52,479 nucleotides of DNA from an uncultured Nitrososphaera sp. (GCA_946480575.1 CAMLKF010000007.1:1-52479); one strand, 5' to 3'; counted from the first letter of the stretch, positions 8,327 through 16,586 are shown. Made by a program: numbers and translations. Notes: generated by a model from the letters alone, not told the origin.

Positions 8327-8524
8327 ATGATGGCGCGCACACGAAGCAAAAAACAGCAACCCATCGAGAGCAAGGACGACAATCAGGGAGTGCCGATGGA
8401 GATAGATACCCACTACCAGATGTATGGCAAGCACGCCTGGGAGGTCGAGTATGGCGAGCGGTGCCCGACCTGCAACAAGAGGATTGACGAATTTGGCTTT
8501 TGCGCTTGCGGCAGCAGTCAGTAA
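8327..8524 (+). CDS. Small zinc-ribbon-tailed protein
   Basis: This 65-residue protein has a basic, disordered head (MMARTRSKKQQ) and a C-terminal metal site: CPTC near residue 47 and FCACG near residue 58. The middle carries YGKHAWEVEYGERC. The function is unknown; small proteins with a single CxxC...CxC ribbon are common in this group and may bind nucleic acid or protein. A second ATG is the second codon; either could be used. Confidence 0.65.
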   Translation: MMARTRSKKQQPIESKDDNQGVPMEIDTHYQMYGKHAWEVEYGERCPTCNKRIDEFGFCACGSSQ

Positions 8525-8608
8525 TAATATTTAACGATTGTAGAAAATGAATAGGTCGCTAGAGAATTATTATACGCTACTTATATCGCATGTTAAGCTA
8601 CAGCAACT

Positions 8609-8689
8609 ATGATTTGGACAATAGTGTGGGTTGTGCTGGGCATTATAGTGCTGATCATACTGCTAAGGGTTCTGTTCGGGCTGATCTAA
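8609..8689 (+). CDS. 26-aa single-pass membrane peptide
   Basis: The frame MIWTIVWVVLGIIVLIILL continues to RVLFGLI and is one almost uninterrupted membrane helix with a single arginine. Its stop is one base before the ATG at 8691, so both are probably on one transcript. The tight spacing and clean hydrophobic pattern support a real small membrane protein, perhaps a regulator or subunit of a larger complex. No function can be assigned. Confidence 0.5.
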   Translation: MIWTIVWVVLGIIVLIILLRVLFGLI

Positions 8690-8690
8690 A

Positions 8691-8903
8691 ATGCTGGACA
8701 AGCTGATGGACAAATTGATAGAAAGCGCCGCCTCGGCCTATATGCCCAAACTGGAAGAGATGGCAGAGGCAAGGCGCGCGGAGCTCTTGGAGATCAGGTC
8801 GAAGGTAAGGACCAACCCGGAATGGGTGGAGATGTGGCTTGACAAAGAGATCGAAAAGCTGTCCAGCATGGACATCAAGGATCTGATGGGAAAAATTTCA
8901 TGA
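8691..8903 (+). CDS. Small helical hypothetical protein, 70 aa
   Basis: The protein is entirely helical and highly charged (LDKLMDKLIESAASAYMPKLEEMAEARRAELLEIRSKV), ending in MDIKDLMGKIS. It starts one base after the 26-residue membrane peptide, suggesting a two-gene unit in which a soluble helical protein pairs with a tiny membrane anchor. It ends two bases before the convergent tRNA-Gly. I do not recognise the family. Confidence 0.6.
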   Translation: MLDKLMDKLIESAASAYMPKLEEMAEARRAELLEIRSKVRTNPEWVEMWLDKEIEKLSSMDIKDLMGKIS

Positions 8904-8904
8904 G

Positions 8905-8979
8905 TGCGACGGCCGGGATTTGAACCCGGGTTACCAGATTGGCAATCTGATGTCCTAGACCAAACTGGACGACCGTCGC
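8905..8979 (-). tRNA. tRNA-Gly (GCC)
   Basis: The minus strand folds as a full cloverleaf: acceptor GCGACGG/CCGTCGC, D stem GTCC/GGAC, anticodon loop TTGCCAA giving anticodon GCC, and T arm CCGGG-TTCAAAT-CCCGG. There is no intron and CCA is not encoded. Confidence 0.95.
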
Positions 8980-9028
8980 GCCGTCATAACCCTACGATAC
9001 TGCAACGTTATTTAAAGCGTACGTGTTG

Positions 9029-9649
9029 CTAGACGAGCAGTATTATCGTAGAGTAGCCCCTGCTTTCAGTGACATAGTCGCCCTCAACTTCTTCGACGAC
9101 TGCTGTGATAGAGATGAGGTCGTGTCGCTTGCAGCCCTTGGTCTCGATAATGATATAGTCGTCGAGGATATCTGCGCCCTTGAGGCTCTCCTTGCTTACT
9201 GTAAAGTTCACTGGCGAGCTGGAACTGATCAGCAATAATTGATCCTTCTGATAATTGCCGATGCGCGCAAGCCGGCTAGGTCGCGGCGTCGCCTTGACAT
9301 TCACTCTTACTTCGCCCGCCGGGTGCGTCGTGTAGCGGCTCAGCCTGTTCACAACGACGTCGAACTTGAACGGATAGCCAGCGGTATTCTCAGCCATCTT
9401 GTTGACGCCGTCGTTCATGACAATATCCACCTTTTTGATAGTAGTACCGTACCTTGCTATCCAGTCATTGGTGGTCTTGACTATGCTGCTGATGACTGAT
9501 TTTCTCCTTGCAGTTTCCTGATCGCCCAGCTGGTAGCGGTCAATCCAGTCCATGTAGTCACGGCTGATGTCAGTTATGAACTCGGTGCAGGTGTTCTGGT
9601 AGTCCTCAATACTAGTCGCACGTTCCGAGCCGGTGTCAGTGGCAAACAT
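9029..9649 (-). CDS. Hypothetical protein, 206 aa
   Basis: The protein has a helical N-terminal half (DYQNTCTEFITDISRDYMDWIDRYQL, then ISSIVKTTNDWIARYG) and a beta-rich C-terminal half that includes FKFDVVVNRLSRYTTHPAGEV, LLLISSSSPVNFTVS and DYIIIETKGCKRHDLISITAVVEEVEG. There is no signal peptide or membrane helix. The beta half might be a sandwich-like binding domain. I do not recognise the family. The gene stands alone downstream of a decayed gene and upstream (in its own direction) of the tRNA-Gly. Confidence 0.75.
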   Translation of the reverse strand: MFATDTGSERATSIEDYQNTCTEFITDISRDYMDWIDRYQLGDQETARRKSVISSIVKTTNDWIARYGTTIKKVDIVMNDGVNKMAENTAGYPFKFDVVVNRLSRYTTHPAGEVRVNVKATPRPSRLARIGNYQKDQLLLISSSSPVNFTVSKESLKGADILDDYIIIETKGCKRHDLISITAVVEEVEGDYVTESRGYSTIILLV

Positions 9650-9742
9650 CTTCTAGCATCAATGCAGCATGCCAGCATAAAAACGTGAATAATTGACTGG
9701 TTATTGTTTCGTTGCCCCGTTATTATGAAACTCACATCATCA

Positions 9743-9964
9743 TTACCCTTGTGATGGCCGCTCATAACCAAACACGACCTCCCCACGATAGACCTTCTTG
9801 AGATTATTATCTTCGTAAATCAAGATTGCCTCATACTCTGGGGGACATTAAGAAGACATCTGGAACCTTTCAACTATTTGCTTTCCTTTCAAGTATCCCG
9901 CATTAATGGGCGGAATCCAATGATCATAATGGGTAGTTTCCGTTAGCTCGTGCCATGGCTTCTC
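9743..9964 (-). pseudogene. Remnant gene with one internal stop
   Basis: A single minus-strand frame reads HWIPPINAGYLKGKQIVERF, a TAA at 9848-9850, then PPEYEAILIYEDNNLKKVYR and GEVVFGYERPSQG before the final stop. Both halves look like genuine protein in the same frame, so one nonsense change explains the break. Its upstream end overlaps the 3' end of the adjacent 87-residue membrane-protein gene in another frame. The family is unknown. The rest of the 9650-9923 gap shows nothing else. Confidence 0.5.
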
Positions 9965-10187
9965 TTAACGATGGCAATTCGGCAAGGTCATCGTCTGCAA
10001 TCTTGAATCTGTTTTCAATGCTTGGCAATGCATTTTCGTCTTCTTCACCCGATCTTATCACTATTATCCAAGCCGATATGAGGAGATAATACACTGTTAT
10101 TGCTGTGGCAATAGCTACTGCTGCTCCGGCAGATATCAATAATTTCTTGTTTGTGTTTGACATCATAGCCGTCGTCGGCATCTTCAA
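9924..10187 (-). CDS. Small membrane protein, 87 aa
   Basis: The protein has one clear membrane helix (LLISAGAAVAIATAITVYYLLISAWIIVI in two stretches) followed by an acidic tail (SGEEDENALPSIENRFKIADDDLAELPSLREAMAR). It is probably anchored, with a soluble tail. No family is recognised. Two internal ATGs early in the frame (the second begins MSNTNKK) are alternative starts. It overlaps a decayed reading frame at its 3' end. Confidence 0.55.
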   Translation of the reverse strand: MKMPTTAMMSNTNKKLLISAGAAVAIATAITVYYLLISAWIIVIRSGEEDENALPSIENRFKIADDDLAELPSLREAMARANGNYPL

Positions 10188-10277
10188 TTTTTTAGAAATC
10201 TTCTTGTTGCTATGCCACTATTATAACCACTTCTATGTTGTTGTAAGATTTTGCCCAAACGATTGATGATACTTTTA

Positions 10278-11279
10278 TTATTCGCTAAGAAGTTCTGCCA
10301 TCTTTTTTGCCTGATAGGTTATCATCATGTCCGCACCGGCCCGCTTTATAGACGTCAGGAATTCGGTCATTACCGCATGCTCGTCGATCCATCCATTCAG
10401 CGCTGCCGCCTTTATCAGGGCGTATTCGCCAGAGACGCTGTAGGCACATATCGGCAGGTTGGTCTTTTGCCTTGTGCGGTATATCAGGTCGAGGTACGGG
10501 ATAGCCGGCTTTATCATGATAATGTCGACGCCCTCTGCAATGTCTGTCTCAACCTCGCGCATCGCTTCTCTTGCGTTTGAAAATGGCATCTGGTACGTCT
10601 GCCTGTCGCCAAACTCGGGCGCCGAGCGGGCAGCGTCGCGAAATGGCGCGTAAAGCGGCGACGCGTGCTTGGCAGAATAGCCCATTATAGCGATACCTGT
10701 AAAGCCAGCGTCGTCAAGGCCGCGGCGCATCGCCTGCACCTGCCCGTCCATCATTGCAGATGGCGCGACAATGTCCGCGCCGGCTCTTGCGTGGCTGACT
10801 GCAACTTTGGCAAGCGTGTCTATGCTGCTGTCATTGTCTATCTTTTTGTTCATGACAAGCCCGCAGTGGCCATGCGTCGTGTACTGGCACAGGCAGACGT
10901 CGGTGACTACTGCCATCTTGCTCCCAAACTGCTTGCGCACTAGCTCTATTGACTGTTGCACAATGCCCTTGTCATCAAATGCTGTGGCGGCCTTTTCGTC
11001 TTTGCGCGCCGGCAGACCAAACAGGATTACAGCGCGGATGCCAAGGTCAGAGATTCGCTCGACTTCGCCGGCCAGCTTCCCAAGGGGCAGCCGCTGAATG
11101 TCGGGCATCGAGCTGATCTGTTCGGGCTTTTTCAGCCCCTCCTGAACGAACACCGGCGCGATGAGGTTCTTGGCCGACAGGTGCGTTTCTTGCAAGAGGG
11201 CCCTTACCGCAGGCGTGGTCCTGAGGCGTCGCAGTCTGACGTTTGGAAAAGCATTACTGCTGTTATTGCTTTTCTTCAT
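10278..11279 (-). CDS. hemB: Delta-aminolevulinic acid dehydratase (porphobilinogen synthase)
   Basis: HemB condenses two 5-aminolevulinate molecules into porphobilinogen in tetrapyrrole synthesis. The 333-residue length is typical. The zinc-type active-site motif DVCLCQYTTHGHCG places cysteines at 129, 131 and 139. The two substrate-binding lysines are visible at 204 (YSAKHASPLY) and 257 (IMIKPAIPYLD). The start overlaps the end of hemA by 17 bases, making it the last gene of an operon with the siroheme dehydrogenase and hemA. I am confident in the call. Confidence 0.98.
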   Translation of the reverse strand: MKKSNNSSNAFPNVRLRRLRTTPAVRALLQETHLSAKNLIAPVFVQEGLKKPEQISSMPDIQRLPLGKLAGEVERISDLGIRAVILFGLPARKDEKAATAFDDKGIVQQSIELVRKQFGSKMAVVTDVCLCQYTTHGHCGLVMNKKIDNDSSIDTLAKVAVSHARAGADIVAPSAMMDGQVQAMRRGLDDAGFTGIAIMGYSAKHASPLYAPFRDAARSAPEFGDRQTYQMPFSNAREAMREVETDIAEGVDIIMIKPAIPYLDLIYRTRQKTNLPICAYSVSGEYALIKAAALNGWIDEHAVMTEFLTSIKRAGADMMITYQAKKMAELLSE

Positions 11280-12591
11280 ACTTGAACAACTTGGCTATTA
11301 TCTTCATCAGCTCTTCGCTTTGCCCAGATTCGATCTCTTTTCGGAGGTTGTTCATTGGAGTTGAAAGCACCCCTTCAACTATGGCGTACGAAAATTGCTC
11401 TATCACCTTGGCTTCGTCCGGCCCAAGCTTTTTGCTCAGCATGGATAGCGCTTTTTTCAGCTCGCGCTCGCGTATCATGTCGACGCTCTTGAACACTGAG
11501 ACTACCACCGGCTCCGCCTTCATCCTCTTCATTATCGTGTCAATCGACTTCATTTCGTCTTCAATCATTTTCTCAGCATACCGTACCTCCTTCATGCGGG
11601 AGCGCATGTTCTTGCCCACCAGCTCGGCTATCTGGTCCATGTTGATAAGTTTCACACCGTGGATGGTCGTGACCTTTTCATCCACGGTCCTCGGGTTTGA
11701 AAGGTCAAATATCATCATTCCTCCTCCTCCCTTCCTATCCTTCACGGCATTCTCTACTCTCTCGTATGTAAGGAGGAGGTACGGCGCCTTTGTGGCCGTA
11801 AAGACAAGATCTACTTTGTGAAGCATTTCAAGCGCAGTGTCAAACGGGATCGGGGTGCCTGCTACCGTGTTGGCAAACGACTGGGCTCTTTCCGGAACCC
11901 TACTTGTAACCATGAAATTTACGTCGCGTTTTTTCAGCACCTTTGCAACCAGGGTTGCTGCTTCGCCCGTTCCAATCAGCATTACCTTTTTCCCCTTTAG
12001 GTCATCAAAGTACTCCTCGGCAATGTTCATCGCAATAGAGGCAATCGAGACGTTACCCTTGTTGATGCCTGTGGCGGTCCTCACTCTGCTCCCTACCTTG
12101 AGCGCCCTGTCAAATATCACCGAGAGGTTCGAGCTGGCGTAACGGCTAGAGCGCGAAAATTCAAAGGCCCGCCTTACCTGGCCGATTATCTGGTCCTCGC
12201 CAACAACAAGTGAGTCAAGTCCTGACGTCAGCTTCATGAGGTGCATTGCCGCGTCCTTGCCCCTGCTGACCTCAGCAACAGCAAAGTCGCCCTTTCCAGA
12301 AAGGCCCGCGGCCGCCGCCCACTCTTCAAACAGCCTTTCCTCTTCAGGGTCCTTTGCCGCTGCAAAGACTTCTACCCTGTTGCAGGTCTGGAGTATGACG
12401 CATTCGTCAAATCCAGATTTCAGGAATTTCTTATGGGCGTCATCAACGTCCTTGAACGTGAATTTTTCAAGCATGTGGATGGGGGCATTTCGATAGGTGA
12501 CGCGTGCATTGATAAGTTGGACAGCAGGAGGCGCAACAGCTGATGGTGGCGTTGTCTTTACCGCTGCCGTCATTTGCTTTTTCTCTCCCAT
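11263..12591 (-). CDS. hemA: Glutamyl-tRNA reductase
   Basis: HemA reduces glutamyl-tRNA to glutamate-1-semialdehyde, the first committed step of C5-pathway tetrapyrrole synthesis. The 442-residue protein shows the catalytic cysteine at 70 (LQTCNRVEVF), the signature GLDSLVVGEDQIIGQVR, the NADPH-binding loop (MLIGTGEAATLVAKVL) and a C-terminal helical dimerisation domain. It has a Thr/Pro/Ala-rich N-terminal extension of about 20 residues; a later start is possible. It overlaps the upstream dehydrogenase gene by 22 bases and hemB by 17 bases, so the three are translated from one message. Confidence 0.98.
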   Translation of the reverse strand: MGEKKQMTAAVKTTPPSAVAPPAVQLINARVTYRNAPIHMLEKFTFKDVDDAHKKFLKSGFDECVILQTCNRVEVFAAAKDPEEERLFEEWAAAAGLSGKGDFAVAEVSRGKDAAMHLMKLTSGLDSLVVGEDQIIGQVRRAFEFSRSSRYASSNLSVIFDRALKVGSRVRTATGINKGNVSIASIAMNIAEEYFDDLKGKKVMLIGTGEAATLVAKVLKKRDVNFMVTSRVPERAQSFANTVAGTPIPFDTALEMLHKVDLVFTATKAPYLLLTYERVENAVKDRKGGGGMMIFDLSNPRTVDEKVTTIHGVKLINMDQIAELVGKNMRSRMKEVRYAEKMIEDEMKSIDTIMKRMKAEPVVVSVFKSVDMIRERELKKALSMLSKKLGPDEAKVIEQFSYAIVEGVLSTPMNNLRKEIESGQSEELMKIIAKLFKYEEKQ

Positions 12592-13238
12592 TTCTGCAAC
12601 AGCTCAAGCGTTGCGCTTTTAGCATCTTCAATCCTATCTTCCTTAATAAGGTTCTGGATTTTCCTGTCATTTACTAGAGAATACAGAAACTCTTTGCGCT
12701 CGCCCACTGTTTTGATCTTGGGCCGAGCTGCCTGGCGCGCAAATTCCTGCAGCTTGGCATTTTCGATGTCCTCTTTTCTGATTATCCTGCGAAGGACGCG
12801 TTCTGCTCTTATCCTGACTTTGCGGGCCATTATCGGGCTCTTGCCAGACGTGGAAATTGCAACTTGCATTACGCCTTCGATGTTGACGATGGAAGCATAG
12901 GAAAAGTCGCTGATAGGCGGGTCGTCTGCGGCGTAGACAAACGCTCTCATTTCGCGTCCCTTTTCGACCAGCCGGCAGTTCAGCTCTTTGTCGTCGGTGG
13001 CGGCAAGGACCAAGAACGTGTCGGGGTAATTGTCGAGTATACTGGCGTCTCTGAGCCTTGCCTTGACAAGCTCTATCTTACCAAGCCCGGCCTGCCCTGT
13101 CAAAAAGCGGTTGGCCCTGTTACTTATCACCGTAATTTTGCAGTCCTGACCGAGAAGACCTTTCACCTTCCTGACGCCTTCTGTCCCGCCGCCTATGACT
13201 ACGGCGTGCTTGCCCTTCAGGTTCAGGTCAACTATCAA
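12570..13238 (-). CDS. Precorrin-2 dehydrogenase / siroheme synthase (Met8/CysG-N type)
   Basis: The 222-residue protein has the Rossmann glycine motif at the N-terminus (VIGGGTEGVRKVKGLLGQ) and the family signature TFLVLAATDDKELN...VYAADDP, followed by IEGVMQVAISTSGKSPIMARKVR. Members oxidise precorrin-2 to sirohydrochlorin with NAD+, and some also insert iron. It lacks the CysG methyltransferase half. It leads the operon with hemA and hemB, which puts the branch point toward siroheme, and possibly the siroheme-dependent archaeal heme route, under the same control as the first steps. Confidence 0.93.
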   Translation of the reverse strand: MIVDLNLKGKHAVVIGGGTEGVRKVKGLLGQDCKITVISNRANRFLTGQAGLGKIELVKARLRDASILDNYPDTFLVLAATDDKELNCRLVEKGREMRAFVYAADDPPISDFSYASIVNIEGVMQVAISTSGKSPIMARKVRIRAERVLRRIIRKEDIENAKLQEFARQAARPKIKTVGERKEFLYSLVNDRKIQNLIKEDRIEDAKSATLELLQKWERKSK

Positions 13239-13320
13239 CTATCTAGCACCAAAAGGTTACGAACGATGAAATTTTGCGAATCATCTTTATTTAATCGTTC
13301 AGATGGATGCAGGAATTTCC

Positions 13321-13989
13321 CTAATGTGGTATCCTTTTGAGGTAGTTTGCGTCAACAGTTACTGGTATCTGGTAAGGCGAGTCAAGCAGAACCACTGTGG
13401 CTTCCTGTTTTTCATAGTCGACGCGGGTTATCTTGGCCTTCATGGACTTGAACGGGCCAGCTATGACCTCGACCGTGTCGTCGATGTTCAGCTCCGACAC
13501 GACCGGCTTCTTGACCAGGTACCCTTCGATGTCCTTGAACGGCAGGTCACCCCTTATCTGGCCCCTGACGTGCCTAATGCCAGACAGCGCCTCATACGCC
13601 ACGTTAGAGTCAGGCGCCTCGACAATGATGTAGCCCTTAAAGCTGTCAAGCACCATGATCGAGCGTATCCCTATTTTCTTGGCATTCACCCTTGTCTGGA
13701 GCAGGCTTGCCACCACGCGCTCCTGTCCTCCGGTTGTGCGGATGGCAAAGAACTTGGAGTCGCTTGCCGGCCTGTCTGCCTGCGGCGGTGCCGGCTTGGC
13801 AGGTGGGGGCATGGAGGCCGGCTCCTCTTCTTCCTCTGCTTGGGCCGGTGCGGCAGCAACTACCTGTTCTTCAGTTGCAGCAGGCTCCTGGTCTCCAGCT
13901 TCTCCTCGAGAATCCTGATTATTGTCATCAAAATTAGCATCTTCAAGACCCACTTCTTCTTTTTGGATTTCTCTTACCTTATCGCTCAT
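13321..13989 (-). CDS. spt5: Transcription elongation factor Spt5 with acidic N-terminal extension
   Basis: Residues 80-222 are archaeal Spt5: an NGN domain (FFAIRTTGGQERVVASLLQTR...GYIIVEAPDSNVAYEALSGI) followed by a KOW domain (IDDTVEVIAGPFKSMKAKITRVDYEKQEATVVLLD). It binds Spt4 and the RNA polymerase clamp to promote processive transcription. The first ~78 residues are unusual for archaea, where the protein is typically about 150 residues. They form an Asp/Glu-rich, then Ala/Pro-rich disordered tail (EEEEEPASMPPPAKPAPP), recalling the acidic tail of eukaryotic Spt5. The start follows an A/T-rich TATA region near 14015-14035. It stands apart from SecE, which often precedes it in archaea. 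Confidence 0.95.
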   Translation of the reverse strand: MSDKVREIQKEEVGLEDANFDDNNQDSRGEAGDQEPAATEEQVVAAAPAQAEEEEEPASMPPPAKPAPPQADRPASDSKFFAIRTTGGQERVVASLLQTRVNAKKIGIRSIMVLDSFKGYIIVEAPDSNVAYEALSGIRHVRGQIRGDLPFKDIEGYLVKKPVVSELNIDDTVEVIAGPFKSMKAKITRVDYEKQEATVVLLDSPYQIPVTVDANYLKRIPH

Positions 13990-14078
13990 CCTATGTCAAG
14001 TATGCGGAAGCTAATGCAATTTATAAATTTACTTTATTAGAATAATGCTAAAATTACAACTATTCGCAACCACAGGAG

Positions 14079-14903
14079 TTGCAGGACTATATCCTTGTGG
14101 CCTCAAGCCAGGACCTTGCAGGAGCAACAATGATCGGCTGCCTGAAGGCAGATATAGGCTTTACGGCAAGCGTCGATAGAAAGGGCGCCGGCGAATCTTT
14201 CATCTCACCCAGCCACAAAAATGTCAAGCTCCATATCCACAACGGCAGCCTGCTTCACCTTGAAAACTTGGATGAAGTCTACCCCGACGCCAGATCATTC
14301 ATTTTCCTCTCGAAGCACAGATCTGACAGCAAGATCCCGACGCTTACGTGTCATTGCACGGGCAACTTTGCAGACAACCCGTATGGCGGCAATCCGCGGG
14401 AAATAGCCATTTCATACCCGGGCCTGCAAAAAGCGTACCTGAAGGCGATAACTGCCGCAAGGCACAGGGTGCCAAAATACGACATCGTGATAGAGGCTAC
14501 ACACCACGGACCAACATCGCTCAAAAAGCCAGTCCTATTCGTCGAACTGGGCTCGACGGAAGAGCAGTGGGCCGACAGACATACCGCGTCGGTCATGTGC
14601 GAGACGCTCCTCGGCATTCTTGGAAATAGCCTTGAGCGCTGCAAAATGGTGGGCATCGCGCTTGGAGGAACGCACTACCCGACCAAGTTCAACAAGCTTT
14701 TGCTAGAGTCAGAGTTTGGGCTTGCAGCAGTGGCTTCAAAGCACAACCTTGAGGCAATCAATGAGCAGATGCTTAATCAAATGATTGAAAAAAGCGTTGA
14801 AAAGGTCACCCACATCATAGTGGATAGCAAGGGTCTTGGGAGCCACAAGGAGAGGATACTGAATATGGCCGAGGAAGCCGGCCTAGAGATCCATAAAGTT
14901 TGA
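14079..14903 (+). CDS. dtdA: D-aminoacyl-tRNA deacylase (DTD2/GEK1 family)
   Basis: The enzyme removes D-amino acids mischarged onto tRNA. The 274-residue length and the motifs HGSLLHLENLDEVYPDA, IVIEATHHGPTSLKKPVLFVELGSTEEQW and the conserved GIALGGTHYPTKF belong to the archaeal and plant DTD2 family, unrelated to bacterial DTD. The start is TTG at 14079; a Shine-Dalgarno-like AGGAG abuts it, so translation is probably leaderless rather than SD-driven. It is divergent from spt5 and followed after 30 bases by the alkyltransferase gene on the same strand. Confidence 0.95.
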   Translation: MQDYILVASSQDLAGATMIGCLKADIGFTASVDRKGAGESFISPSHKNVKLHIHNGSLLHLENLDEVYPDARSFIFLSKHRSDSKIPTLTCHCTGNFADNPYGGNPREIAISYPGLQKAYLKAITAARHRVPKYDIVIEATHHGPTSLKKPVLFVELGSTEEQWADRHTASVMCETLLGILGNSLERCKMVGIALGGTHYPTKFNKLLLESEFGLAAVASKHNLEAINEQMLNQMIEKSVEKVTHIIVDSKGLGSHKERILNMAEEAGLEIHKV

Positions 14904-14933
14904 AATACATGTGCGTGCCATTGTGACAGTGGA

Positions 14934-15257
14934 ATGAAGAAAGGGTTGCTAAAGGCAAACGACGTTTATGAAGTGTTGGTGCGAATACCTGAAGGCAGGG
15001 TCACGACGTATGGAGACATTGCTAGAGCCCTTGGCTACCCTGGCGCATCGCGCGCTGTCGGCAGGATATTGAACATGAACCCCAATCCAATCGTGGTGCC
15101 GTGCCACAGGGTCGTCATGTCTAACGGCCGCATCGGCGGCTATGCCTTTGGCAAGGCAAGGAAAAAGAAACTGCTGGCAAAAGAAGGGCTGCACTTTGCA
15201 GGCGATAGCATGGATGACTTTGCAAAATGCAGGGTTGCGCTTGAAAAATTGCACTAG
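14934..15257 (+). CDS. ogt: Methylated-DNA-protein cysteine methyltransferase (C-terminal domain only)
   Basis: The protein transfers an O6-alkyl group from guanine onto its own cysteine. At 107 residues it contains only the DNA-binding/active domain. The helix-turn-helix with arginine finger (YPGASRAVGRILNMNPNP) precedes the active-site PCHRV with Cys57, so it is a true transferase and not a Trp-substituted ATL protein. The ATG start gives the expected domain length. Its 3' end overlaps the convergent L19e gene by four bases. Confidence 0.93.
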   Translation: MKKGLLKANDVYEVLVRIPEGRVTTYGDIARALGYPGASRAVGRILNMNPNPIVVPCHRVVMSNGRIGGYAFGKARKKKLLAKEGLHFAGDSMDDFAKCRVALEKLH

Positions 15258-15700
15258 CGGGTCTTGGCTTCCTTTACCAGATCGCGAAGGTGAGCAAGCG
15301 ACCTTACCTGTCCGCCGTTGACCTTCTTGTATAGCTGCCAGTAGACCTCATTGGTGATGTCCTTTCGCTCCTTGAGCACCTTGAGATGGTAGCGCATCGA
15401 CCTTACCCTGACGGCGTAGACTTGCTTCTTGCCTGCCCTTGCTGTTTTCTTGCCCTTCTTTGAGCCAGGGCCCTTGCCGTGTACCTTCCACACAGAACGT
15501 TTCTCCATCGCCCTGCCCCTTGAAGTACCCTTTGGCTGGACTGTCCATATCGCGCCACTGTTGACAAGCGAGCGGATGTTTTCGCGGGTAATAGAATCGG
15601 CGACATCTTCAAGCCTGTCTGGCTCAAAGCGGACCCTGTTGGCTCCAACGCCAAGAATTCTTGCAACAAGCTCGCGCTTTTTCTTGATATTGACTACCAT
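15254..15700 (-). CDS. rpl19e: Ribosomal protein L19e
   Basis: This 148-residue, strongly basic large-subunit protein shows the L19e features KKRELVARILGVGANRVRF, ENIRSLVNSGAIW and the Arg/Lys/Gly loop KGTSRGRAMEKR...GPGSKKGKKTARAGKK. The start MVVNIKKK at 15700 was preferred over a 25-residue longer frame because it matches the family's N-terminus and sits five bases after the L32e stop. It forms an operon with L32e, as in many archaea. Confidence 0.97.
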   Translation of the reverse strand: MVVNIKKKRELVARILGVGANRVRFEPDRLEDVADSITRENIRSLVNSGAIWTVQPKGTSRGRAMEKRSVWKVHGKGPGSKKGKKTARAGKKQVYAVRVRSMRYHLKVLKERKDITNEVYWQLYKKVNGGQVRSLAHLRDLVKEAKTR

Positions 15701-15704
15701 TATT

Positions 15705-16124
15705 TTACGACTCCTCCTTTTCTTCTTCAGCCTTCTTGGGGGCCAGCTTGCCGGCATTGAGCACCTTGATGTCAAGCTCGTTTGCCTTGGCGATTATTTC
15801 CATCCTCTTTCTCCTGCCGACCGTGTGTCCAAGCCTCGCCGCGTCCTTTTTAGGATCCAGCTTCACCAGCTCATTTACGTTATGAATGACATTATCAGTA
15901 TAGCCTGACGGGTGGAGGCCCCTTGCGCCTTTCGGGCCCCTGTAGCCGACCTTGACTATGGCCGGCATGCCTGACTTTTGCTTCCTTATCTTGTTGTCCT
16001 TGCCCTTGGGCTTTCTCCAGTTCTCGGCAAGCCTGCCGTACCTCCAGCTCTCCTGGCGTATGAACTTGGGTCGCCTGCCGGAAACCTTCTTTCTGGCCGC
16101 AATTAATTCTTCATTAATCACCAT
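15705..16124 (-). CDS. rpl32e: Ribosomal protein L32e
   Basis: This 139-residue basic large-subunit protein shows the L32e signature PKFIRQESWRYGRLAENWRKPKG, followed by VGYRGPKGARGLHPSGY and GHTVGRRKRMEIIAKANELDIKVLN. The tail is Lys/Glu-rich (PKKAEEEKEES). Upstream, an A/T-rich element (AATAAACT, minus strand, near 16150) lies at the right distance for a promoter. It is co-directional with L19e, five bases apart. Confidence 0.97.
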   Translation of the reverse strand: MVINEELIAARKKVSGRRPKFIRQESWRYGRLAENWRKPKGKDNKIRKQKSGMPAIVKVGYRGPKGARGLHPSGYTDNVIHNVNELVKLDPKKDAARLGHTVGRRKRMEIIAKANELDIKVLNAGKLAPKKAEEEKEES

Positions 16125-16240
16125 AGCGGTACGTAAGACAGAAAACTAGTTTATTACAATATATACTTTGTTTTTCTATTCTTTGCAGTATTTCTGCCAA
16201 AGCTCTTGGATAGAAAACCTGCGGGCTTACTCCTAGTTGA

Positions 16241-16586
16241 TTACACGGCTGTGTTGTCTTTTTGGCGGCAGAGCATGAGGGTGTAGCGCGAGCCTTTGTA
16301 TTCGATGTTGGCAGAGAGCGAGACTGATCTGTTGTCCTCAAACCTGCTCGTAAACTTGATCAGGTCCCCCACCTGCGCTTCTTCTTCTGCGCTAAGCCTG
16401 CACGAGGTCCCACAGGCCTGAATGCTTTACGGCTCCGTTCTCGGCAACCCACAGCACTTCTGCCAGCGCAGATGTGGCTTGCACTTCGCCTCATTCGACG
16501 CTTGTTGCAGGGCCGCCGTCGGCACACGTCCTTATCTCCAACCAGACATCTTCGAATTCTAACGCCTGTATGACATGCGCGCGGTG
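16241..16586 (-). pseudogene. Decayed gene with a nonsense codon and a frameshift
   Basis: Reading the minus strand, one frame gives HRAHVIQALEFEDVWLEIRT, CADGGPATSVE, a TGA at 16491-16493, then GEVQATSALAEVLWVAENGA and VKHSGLWDLVQA to a TAG at 16392-16394. Translation resumes in another frame as SAEEEAQVGDLIKFTSRFED, then NRSVSLSANIEYKGSRYTLM and LCRQKDNTAV to the TAA at 16241-16243. The pieces join into one plausible ~115-residue protein of unknown family. About 135 bases upstream hold only promoter-like A/T tracts for the next gene. Confidence 0.7.

Noticed and set aside
7943..8434. 163-codon minus-strand frame
   Set aside because: It lies across the end of a plus-strand gene, a gap and the next gene's start. 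The composition is irregular and no motif is seen.
11243..11821. 192-codon plus-strand frame
   Set aside because: It is antisense to hemA, whose family motifs are complete, and is rich in Ser and Phe as expected for a complement shadow.
13303..14040. 245-codon plus-strand frame
   Set aside because: It is antisense to spt5, which has clear NGN and KOW domains.
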